Shown here: piece by piece, positions 57,096 to 64,000 of the stretch
Layout of the letters: the number at the start of each line of letters is the position of its first letter
Numbering within the stretch: position 1 is the stretch's first letter
Source of the DNA: Euphorbia lathyris
Lineage: Eukaryota; Streptophyta; Magnoliopsida; Malpighiales; Euphorbiaceae
DNA: 64,000 bases
NCBI RefSeq assembly: GCF_963576675.1
Contig: NC_088919.1
Span: 43,794,501-43,858,500, forward strand
Reading direction: 5' to 3'
Notes under the pieces: generated by a model
Database searches by the model: none
Seen by the model: the letters and a program-made list of their open reading frames with translations, nothing else
What the model was told of the DNA's origin: nothing
Made by a program: the position numbers and the translations under genes

Positions 57096-57608
57096 TGATA
57101 ACAACCAGATATAATTTACGGGACTAAAAGGGTAATTGACCAAACGACCACGTATTCAGGTGAGCTGGAGAGTAATGGCGTATCAAGCAAGCCATCCGCA
57201 TGGCGAATCACCTAGATTCCACCACACGTCATCCGTAGTCAAACCTACGGGAGACCCGCCATCATGCCTCGATCCGCCCATCAAACGGTTGAGCCGATTC
57301 CCAATAAAGGCAATTAATGGTCCGTTAATGAGCTAACGGTCACACTTAAAGGAGATTCGTAACCGCCATTAGTGAGGCATTAATGGAGACTTTCTGGTTA
57401 CTGGGAGTTACGATCACATGACTATAAATAGCTTGCATCCCAAGCTATTGAGGTACACATTCACATTCTCACTCTAAACCTTTCTCTTGTCAATACAGTT
57501 TATTCACTATTCCAATACTGACTTTGGCATCGGAGCTTCCCCCCGTCGAACCCAACGACGCCCCCCCACATGGAAGGAATCCGGTCAGAAGTTCATCGCT
57601 AGTTACCA
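57096..57608 (+). repeat. G1 3' LTR (513 bp)
   Basis: TGATAACAACC...CTAGTTACCA, followed by TTTTT (57609-57613), the target duplication. Confidence 0.9.
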
Positions 57609-57735
57609 TTTTTGGGCTCCTTCTCAAAAGGCCTCATACTGATGTAGTTGGTGAACTTCTTTATATACTATGTAACTCCCTTGTATCTTTCCGATGTGGG
57701 ACTTGGGATGTATATCTGATGCGTGGCGCCTAGTA
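57609..57735 (+). repeat. Right half of the TRIM-like short repeat
   Basis: Continues the repeat interrupted at 20873: GGGCTCCTTCTCAAAAGG, GTTGGTGAAC and CCGATGTGGGACTTGG. The rejoined unit has no coding capacity. Confidence 0.6.
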
Positions 57736-57829
57736 GTGTTCTTTTTAACAACGAAATATATGTGTATGATAAGTGCGCTATGGCTATGGATGTGATCTTT
57801 ATAAATGCTTTAACTCTACTAGACGCCAC
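57736..57829. other. Short flank between the TRIM-like repeat and the G4 LTR
   Basis: No structure recognised. The exact G4 LTR edge is somewhere between about 57770 and 57830. Confidence 0.4.
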
Positions 57830-60001
57830 TACTTAGGGGCAAGTGTACCCCGTCGTATCAAGTAATAATCCGGTTAAGATCGGGTATCGAATCCACGGGA
57901 TTTATAACTGCAAGTATTAGACGAATCGGTTTTATACGTTATCTAAGCGGTGAATACTTTGAGGTTGGTGTGAGACACAACTACAAACTACTCCTAACTA
58001 CGGGTGAGACAAATTTATATATCAAAACTCTACGAAGTGATATGGAATGCGATAAGTTATAAATATAATAGGCAATGACTCCGAATATATTCGGTTGACG
58101 ATTTACTCTTGCAAAGACGACTATGTGTAGTTCGACCGACCCGTGAAGTACTTAGACTACGTGGTTCCTAGTCAAGGCGTGTCTAATGCTGGGGACCAGA
58201 AACTAGGGCCCGTAAGTTCCGTGGCTTGTCAATTCCTACGGTTTTCGGTTTGTCACTTCCGGTAAGGCAACACCTATATGAATCCCTAAAGATAGCCCGA
58301 ATGGCGTCGGAAATCGCGTTCCCCTACACAATAATCAATTACGAGTATTAAAACAAGTGTTAGACGAGGTGCCGCGGCCTAATCTCCCGGGCGGACCGGG
58401 GGGTGGACAATCTCATGGCGACGTAAGCGGTGATTGGCGCCGAAAGCAACCAATCGTGGAATCAAGCTGCTCGGCAGGACCGGAGCTCAGAGATATGGAA
58501 GAGTCACCACTCATGAATGGGAAAATGAACACCGATCCCTTGCGGGAGACCGGTGTGGGTTCGGGAAACTTAGGTACGAGCCGAGAAGGCTAGCTCCTTT
58601 CCGGAGAAAGGCTACTAGGCACCCCGACATCGCCCGGTTATGAACCACCGGCCTCCTACTCAGCATGTTAGGCGATAACGGACTAATCGTATACTTCTTT
58701 AAGTTTAAAATTCATTTGAAACCCTTTTCTTTCTCTTTTTTTTTTGAAACCATTTTGAGCATATATTATTGAGAAGCCATATTAGTAAAGAATCACCCAT
58801 TTATGTTATACATACACAGAGAGGGGGGAGAAAGAAGTGATTTATTTACAACCGTATTTAAAAGTCATGTCGTGTGTTTATTCTACACTAACTTATTCCC
58901 CCAAAACGAGTTTATTTACATGGTTCGCACCTTAATCGCCGTTGGAACGATTTAGGTGCGTTTTAAAACCCCGTTTGATGAAGTTTACCCGAATCGCCAT
59001 TGGAACGACTCGAGTGTTTGAAAACATTGAGATAAAAAAAACCTTTGATAAGAAAACGTGGTTAAACATACAAGTCAATTTTATTTTGTACAAATCATTT
59101 AAGAAAACGATTCAAAACTCTATTATTTACAATGAAAACGATTTTAATTACAAGGCTCGCTTAATCCGTCGTTTGGAACGGACTAAGGTTTTAAAGCGTG
59201 ATGTTTTAAGAAACGATTTGAAATGTCAAGAAAACACTATTTATTTACATTAAGAATCTCTAAAAAACCTTTAGTTTAAATAATTAAATTGAAAACTCTT
59301 TTTGTGATTTATTTTCCCCATTTTTCCTTAATGGATTCTCTACTTATTATAATTACAATAATAAACATATTTGAACCAAAATTCACTCCCAAATAAAGCC
59401 CATTTGACACATGGACCCCTAAATGGCCCAAAGAAATAAAGAAAGTAATTCTAGCATATATATATACATTTAAATCAAAAAAATAGAATAAGAAAAAATA
59501 AAAGTTTATACAAAAGAAACTATATGTATATAAAATAGTAGGTACAATATATCTATACTTTAAAAATGTGAAAATAGTAAGTAAATCCTATAACTAAGAA
59601 AATAATATTCATCCAAAAATAATTGCCTTCAATAACCACTAAAATAATCCAAATATCCCAAAACTACATATATACACATCTATTATAGTTTTAAATATCA
59701 AAAATAACATATACTAATATATATTAATTATTTCCTAAAATACCCAAGTAAATAATCTTCAAAATAGAATCTAATAGAGCCCAAACGAATAAAAAGAAAG
59801 ACATATATATACATATACTTATATTGTAAAATAGAATAATAATAAAAAAGCATACAAATATTCTAAAATAATTACATATACAAAAGGTCTAAAATAATTT
59901 GAAAAACATATATTACATAACTATACATATGTATATTAAGGATTAAAAGCTTAAAAGTTAAGAAAAAGGGACTGAAATGGCATTTTTTACGTTTTGGCAG
60001 A

Positions 60002-60028
60002 TTTACCGACGGGAAATCCGTCGGTAAA
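60002..60028. repeat. Perfect hairpin TTTACCGACGG-GAAAT-CCGTCGGTAAA
   Basis: An 11-bp perfect stem with a 5-nt loop, isolated in AT-rich DNA about 700 bp from the palindrome array in the same LTR. Confidence 0.85.
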
Positions 60029-60384
60029 CAGCATTTAGTGACAGAAATGACAAATTACAGCAACACTCCAATATTTTCCAGATTTATTCGAAAGCTTTAA
60101 ATTAAATCTAATTCAATCGTTTTGGATTTCCGAACTACCAAAAATGGATCATAGTCGAAAACGGAAGTTCCTAAACGACGTTTTTTATTTCAAATCATTA
60201 TTTGGAAATTTCTTTTAAATTAAAAACTTGTAATTACAACGTTTTCGATACCCGAACTACCTTTTTATCGGATCACGGTTCGTATTGGGATATTAAAACG
60301 AGGTTTTTTATTTTAAAACAAAACCGAATTTTATCCAACACGAAATGGGAATTAAATAAATACGCTAATTAAATAAAACGTGAA

Positions 60385-60412
60385 AAAATAAATAAATAAA
60401 TAAATAAATAAA
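60385..60412. repeat. (AAAT)n microsatellite
   Basis: About seven AAAT units. Confidence 0.85.
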
Positions 60413-60703
60413 AACTATAACATAAAAATAAATGAGAGAAGAAAATAAATAAAATAAAATAAAAGAGATTTTAGTCCTCGGATAATACCTTAAATTCAGT
60501 ATCTGACAGTCGAAGCCGATTGATTCCACGAACCACGATCTTCCGTTTTTAATGAAAATTTAGTAAAAATTGAACATTAGGAAATTTGGAATTTTTGAGA
60601 AAAAAATATTTTTCTCAAAAAAATTCACTCTCTCTCTCTAAAAATGTTTAGAGTGAGAAAGCTCTCTCCAAAAATCCTCCCCTTTTGCATTGGGATCCGT
60701 GCC

Positions 60704-60711
60704 CTTATATA
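60704..60711 (-). promoter_or_regulatory. G4 LTR TATA box
   Basis: The minus strand reads CCCTATATAAGGG. The palindrome array begins about 20 bp upstream of it in the element's orientation. The transcript would start near 60675. Confidence 0.55.
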
Positions 60712-60729
60712 GGGAAACGGATCCCAGAA

Positions 60730-61056
60730 CTTTGGGCGACGCCCAAGTAAAATTGGGCGTCGCCCAAAGTCGTTGGGCGGCCGCACAACACTAAGTTGGG
60801 CTACCGCCCAACATTGTTGGGCGGCCGCACAACAAAAGTTGGGCGGCCGCACAACAATGTTGGGCGGCCGCCCAACATTTGTTGGGCGATCGCCCAACAA
60901 TTGTTGGGCGATCGCCCAACAATTGTTGGGCGATCGCCCAACGGTGTTGGGCGAGCGCCCAACGCAAGGTTGGGCGCCCGCGCCCGACCAACGTTGGGCG
61001 CTCGCCCAACGCTCGTTGGGCGTTTGCCCGACGCGGTTGGGTGCCCGCCCGACGAC
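60730..61056. repeat. Array of ~15 TTGGGCGNNCGCCCAA palindromes
   Basis: Fifteen units of a 16-nt palindrome, mostly separated by 3-8 nt spacers. The centre varies (GATC, GGCC, GAGC, CT, CC) and the arms are nearly constant. TTGGGCGATCGCCCAA, repeated three times in a row, is fully self-complementary. Confidence 0.92.
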
Positions 61057-61400
61057 CCCTGAGGCGTGCCTCGTGCCGTCGGACACGCGCGCCCCGCGGC
61101 CGCCGAGCGTGCGTTCCGCGCCGTCGGACGCTCACGCGTTGCGGCCGCCGAATGCGCGCCCCGCGCTGCCGGGCACGCACACTCAGTGGCCAACGAGAGC
61201 GTGCCCCGCGCTATCAGACTCGGGCGTTGCTCGGACGTCGAGAACGTGCCACTCGTGGTTGGACACGTGCGTTCGACTGACGCTGAGCGCACGTCTTGTG
61301 CCGTCGAGCGGGCGTTCGACCATTGTCGACCGCGCGCCGGATGCCGCTAAGCACCCGCGCCATGCCGCTAAGCATACGCGAGCCACCTTACTGGCAACAG
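61057..61400. repeat. GC-rich degenerate repeats (GCGCCCCGCG / GCCGTCGGACGC)
   Basis: Imperfect modules of roughly 35-45 bp with GCGCCCCGCG, GCCGCCGA and GTCGGACACG words, very GC-rich compared with the surroundings. Reading frames of 90-280 codons exist on both strands because stops are rare in such DNA; none resembles a protein. Confidence 0.6.
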
Positions 61401-61541
61401 CGACCCGCCGTAATTTTCTTTCCTTATTATACGCTTATTATCCTTTATATTTTTTTTTGTTTTTCAAAACTTCCGGAATCAATCGCTTCAACCGTCTTGT
61501 TTTCAGGTTTTCATCACAGGTCCTCCGACTCGATGTCTACA

Positions 61542-61558
61542 GTTGCCCCTACTTTTCT
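61542..61558 (-). other. G4 polypurine tract
   Basis: The minus strand reads AGAAAAGTAGGGGCAAC before the LTR start TGTAGAC. Confidence 0.65.
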
Positions 61559-61769
61559 ATTTTGACAGTGATGTGTGTGTTTCGAAAACGTTTTTTGCTA
61601 ACATAACACATGCAATGTAAAACATATAAAAGTAAAAGACACGTAAAGAGTAGGAGGGAGCATACCTGACCTTTGCACTGCGCGTTGCGGTGTCGTCCTC
61701 TGATTCCTTCCATCGTCATCTTCGGAGTGGCCGTCGATGAATGTTCTTTTCTCGAAATCTAGCGTACGT

Positions 61770-62340
61770 TGACTATGGGTAAGAATGGCTCAAAAGCAAC
61801 CTCGGTCGTGGACCGTAGGTAAGATGGCTAAAAAGCTACCTCGGTCGTGAACCATAGGTAAAATGGCTAAAAAGCTACCTCGGTCGTGAACCGTAGGTAA
61901 GATGGCTAAAGAGCTACCTCGGTCGTGAACCGTAGGTAAGATGGCTAAAAAGCTACCTCGGTCGTGAACCGTAGGTAAGATGGCTAAAAAGCTTACCTCG
62001 GTCGCGAACCGTAGGCAAGATGGCTAAAAAGCTACCTCGGTCGTGAACCGTAGGTAAGATGGCTAAAAAGCTACCTCGATCATGAACCGTAGGTAAGATG
62101 GCTAAAGAGCTACCTCGGTCGTGAACCGTAGGTAAGATGGCTAAAGAGCTACCTCGGTCGTGAACCGTAGGTAAGATGGCTAAAAAGCTACCTCGGTCGT
62201 GAACCGTAGGTAAGATGGCTAAAAAGCTACATCGGTCGTGAACCATAGGTAAGATGGCTAAAAAGCTACCTCGGTCGTGAACCGTAGGTAAGATGGCTAA
62301 GAAGCTACCTCGGTCATGAACCGTAGGTAAGATGGCTCAA
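61770..62340. repeat. 39-bp tandem repeat, ~14.5 copies
   Basis: The unit contains CCTCGGTCGTGAACCGTAGG, then TAAGATGGCTAAAAAGCTA. The period is 39 bp (one copy 40), with few mismatches. Within the unit ACCTCGGT and ACCGTAGGT form a quasi-palindrome. It lies between the polypurine tract and the antisense PMD gene, as expected for the hypervariable 3' region of Tat-type elements. The 13-residue repeat frame on the minus strand follows simply from 39 being divisible by 3. Confidence 0.92.
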
Positions 62341-62677
62341 GGGCAGAAAAGTTCTTTCTAACGATTCTGAATTCTTTTAAAACACCATTGTCTGGAGCTA
62401 GTGTCTCGGAGGTTTAATAGGAACGTGTTTTGGTCTGGAATGATATAGACTAATGATTATTTTTCTGTCGACTGTTGTCTGTATTTTGACTGGTGTCACT
62501 GTTCTGTAAAAATTGGCTGTTGTCTGGAGTTCATATCTCGGCAATGTTGGTCGTTGTCTGGGAGAAATGCAGACTGAAACGGACTGCAAATCGGAGGTCT
62601 GTGCACCTAGTAATTAATTATTTACTTTTTACCTTTATGTCAAATCGTACTTTTTCACTATTTACGTTCCCTTTTCC

Positions 62678-62763
62678 TATATAAGGTGGTGGGGTTTCAT
62701 TTCAACCCCACACCTTCTCTCTCTTCTTTCTCTCACTAGACTTCAATTTGGATTATTCTCGGG
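62678..62763 (+). promoter_or_regulatory. Putative promoter and leader of the PMD gene
   Basis: TATATAAGG at 62678-62686 is followed by a stem-capable GGTGGTGGGGTT...AACCCCACACC, a CT-rich leader (CTTCTCTCTCTTCTTTCTCT) and the ATG at 62764. Confidence 0.5.
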
Positions 62764-64000
62764 ATGGATTTAGATGAATGGGATGGCACTGGAGGCATGG
62801 ACGAGGTTTACGTAAACCTGGATAGAGTGGATACCTTCCACGACCCTACGACGCATTTGAGCAGGACACGCTGCAACGAGGTAAGTAATTTCTCACTTTT
62901 ATTTGATTCGAACTCTAGGCTTTAGCATTCCTATCCGAACATGATTTGCATGCTAACCCTTAGACTGCCTTAGAGGACTTTAGCTAGAAAACGTGAATTC
63001 CTTTATTTACAAGTAGCACTTGTTTATTTTTGTAAGAACGCGCGTTATATGCATGTGAATAGTGACACTGCGAATTTATGCATGCTAACAGTAAAAAAAA
63101 CAACGTGAATAGTGAAGACGTGGATAGTGCACGTGAATAGTGCATGTGAATAGTAAAAACGTGAATAGTGCACGTGAATAGTGAAAACGCGAATAGCGCA
63201 CGTGAATAGTGCACGTGAATAGTGCACGTGAATAGTAAAAACTTAACTAATGCACGTGAATAGTGCACGTGAATAGTAAAAACTTAACTAATGCACGTAA
63301 ATAGTAAAACCTAATCTATGCTCCTCGTCCCCGCAGACGAGGGTGGATTAAAGAATTGACTAAACCCTACGTGAATGACCCTACAGGAGAGATTTTTACA
63401 GAAAATTGGTCCTAACTGACCGGATGTCTCTATGAAAGAATACCTAGTCTTAACGCGTTCTTATCAATCGCATGCTTAAGGAGCCGTATTTAAATTTTCT
63501 TGTCTTGTTCTTTTTAGTTCATTGAGATTTCGGGGACCACCGCCGAGATTCACTCGTGGTACGATAGGCTAGGTGTCGCGGCGAGAGCCCGCATGCGTGA
63601 GTTGGGCTTCGAGCCTTTTATTGCAGCGCTGCCCCGCACCAACGGGGTATGCGATCATTTTGGCCTACGGGCCTTATGTGAGCGGTGGGTTGACTCGACC
63701 CACACCTTCCACCTTTCCTTTGGGGAGATGACCATCTCGCCCCGAGATTTTTCGCTGCTGACAGGGTTGCGAGGGAGCAACACTCCCGTTCCTTTCCATT
63801 TCGGTATGATGCGACCACGGGTCGACCTTGCTAGGCTCGCTGCCTTGATTGGATCGGGAGTTCGCCTATGCGCCAAATCTACTCCAGCGAAGTTTATTTC
63901 CAAAGCGAGCCTCTTGAGTCGGCGAGATTTCTGCGAGACAGACGATACCGACTTGGCGGTTCGCAGCTTCTTAGTGTATACTCTGAGTGAGACGATTTTC
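62764..64000 (+). CDS. Plant-mobile-domain (PMD) protein gene, 5' part, continues past window
   Basis: Exon 1 at 62764-62880 encodes 39 residues (starts MDLDEWDGTGG, ends RTRCNE) and ends in the donor GTAAGT. The acceptor TTTTTAG lies at 63517, and exon 2 opens at 63518 in the same phase and stays open for 161 codons to the window edge. Exon 2 carries the N-terminal part of the plant mobile domain (PF10536): IHSWYDRLGVAARA, CERWVDSTHTFHLSFGEMT, SPRDFSLLTGLRG. PMD proteins include the host MAIN/MAIL1 family and many retrotransposon-carried copies. Here it lies antisense beside a retroelement 3' LTR and its tandem repeats, so an element-borne copy is more likely. The 637-nt intron carries an array of CACGTGAATAGT units (63100-63310). 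Confidence 0.7.
63045..63310. repeat. Intronic GTGCACGTGAATA minisatellite
   Basis: About 14 GTGAATAG-type units, seven of them with an exact CACGTG core, at a basic 13-bp spacing with GTAAAAACTTAACTAAT spacers repeated twice. It lies inside the PMD gene's intron. Confidence 0.88.

Larger units (their letters stand above)
20874..57608 (+). mobile_element. Ty3/gypsy element G1 (Tat-like), expanded by nested G2 and copia insertions
   Basis: LTRs at 20874-21385 and 57096-57608 share TGATAACAACC starts and GCTAGTTACCA ends (roughly 14 mismatches by eye). TTTTT flanks both ends, and the flanks rejoin to a known short repeat, which proves the extent. G1's own DNA is 20874-29039, 42507-45055 and 56433-57608. 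It has gag, protease, RT, RNase H plus a second (dual) RNase H, and integrase, all decayed. An antisense spliced gene sits before the 3' LTR. Dual RNase H and a 3' antisense ORF fit the Tat lineage. Near its 5' end a tandem duplication with a captured LINE fragment is present. Confidence 0.88.
57830..61541 (-). repeat. 3' LTR of element G4 (~3.7 kb), left edge approximate
   Basis: Minus orientation is inferred from the polypurine tract at 61542-61558 (minus AGAAAAGTAGGGGCAAC before TGTAGACATCG), and from the 57840-57900 region (CAAGTGTACCCCGTCGTATC, GGGTATCGAATCCACGGGA), which resembles the R-U5 end of Athila/Tat LTRs such as G2's. No second LTR is inside the window. Contents on the + axis: a GC-moderate R-U5 part 57830-58700, AT-rich DNA 58700-60480 without genes, TATA at 60704-60711, the palindrome array 60730-61056, and GC-rich degenerate repeats 61057-61400. 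Long frames through the GC-rich part are accidental. Confidence 0.6.

Noticed and set aside
20874..57608. Endogenous pararetrovirus
   Set aside because: No movement or coat protein, true LTRs with target duplications, and integrase present: these are LTR retrotransposons.
60730..61056. CRISPR-like array
   Set aside because: The repeats are palindromes separated by 3-8 nt, with no unique spacers of constant length, and the DNA is plant nuclear.
60625..61606. Long frames (up to 277 codons) on both strands, rich in repeated GGRPT/QQLLGDRPT-like units
   Set aside because: They are translations of the TTGGGCG palindrome array and GC-rich repeats, where stops are rare; no protein similarity and all frames are open together.
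61953..62246. A 97-codon minus-strand frame with a 13-residue repeat
   Set aside because: A by-product of the 39-bp tandem repeat, whose period is divisible by three.
62984..63268. Minus-strand HYSRALFTCTIH repeat protein
   Set aside because: Translation of the CACGTGAATAGT minisatellite inside the intron.

Overview
The window is nuclear DNA of a flowering plant, most likely a eudicot. It has AT-rich intergenic DNA, spliced genes, plant-type LTR retrotransposons (Ty3/gypsy Athila-like and Tat-like, Ty1/copia SIRE-like), L1-type LINE relics with DUF4283 and RNase H domains, and many small foldback/MITE elements. I cannot name the species. No rRNA, tRNA or CRISPR array was seen. Only one gene looks like ordinary host coding capacity: a lone ricin-B-type lectin at 15145-16053. 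A plant-mobile-domain (PMD) gene starts at 62764 and runs off the right edge, but it probably belongs to an LTR element.

Layout. (1) 1-5760: a minus-oriented LTR element (here E1) without gag-pol; its 3' LTR is cut by the window edge, its 5' LTR is 3857-5760, and its only long reading frame is of unknown function. (2) 5761-6316: a degenerate pentanucleotide satellite. (3) 6317-20790: old repeats. An inverted-repeat element is split by a 5'-truncated L1 LINE with a 13-bp target duplication. Several foldback elements lie upstream of the lectin gene. A LINE ORF1 relic (16522-18925), more foldbacks and a Tourist-like MITE follow. (4) 20874-57608: one nested stack. The outer element is a Tat-like gypsy element, G1 (LTRs 20874-21385 and 57096-57608, target duplication TTTTT). 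It split a short conserved TRIM-like repeat whose halves lie at 20791-20873 and 57609-57735. Inside G1 sit an Athila-like gypsy element G2 (29040-42506, duplication GTAAC) and a SIRE-like copia element (45056-56432, duplication CTATG). (5) About 57830-64000: the 3' LTR and 3' flank of another minus-oriented element, G4. It has a 39-bp tandem repeat and a plus-strand (antisense) PMD gene.

Relative ages, judged by eye from LTR mismatches: G1 is oldest (about 2-3%), copia intermediate (about 2%), G2 youngest (about ten mismatches in 1516 bp). This agrees with the nesting order.

Three points recur. First, the LTR families carry short palindromic motifs, often in arrays, just upstream of the LTR TATA box, although the motif sequences are unrelated between families. 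In G2 the same palindrome also sits upstream of two TATA-like sites that precede its two env-like frames, so G2 looks like three promoter modules built on one motif. Second, G1 and G4 each carry an apparently spliced gene antisense to the element next to the 3' LTR, with unrelated protein content. Third, the lectin is a B-chain-only relative of type 2 ribosome-inactivating proteins; no A chain is visible and the interchain cysteine is absent.
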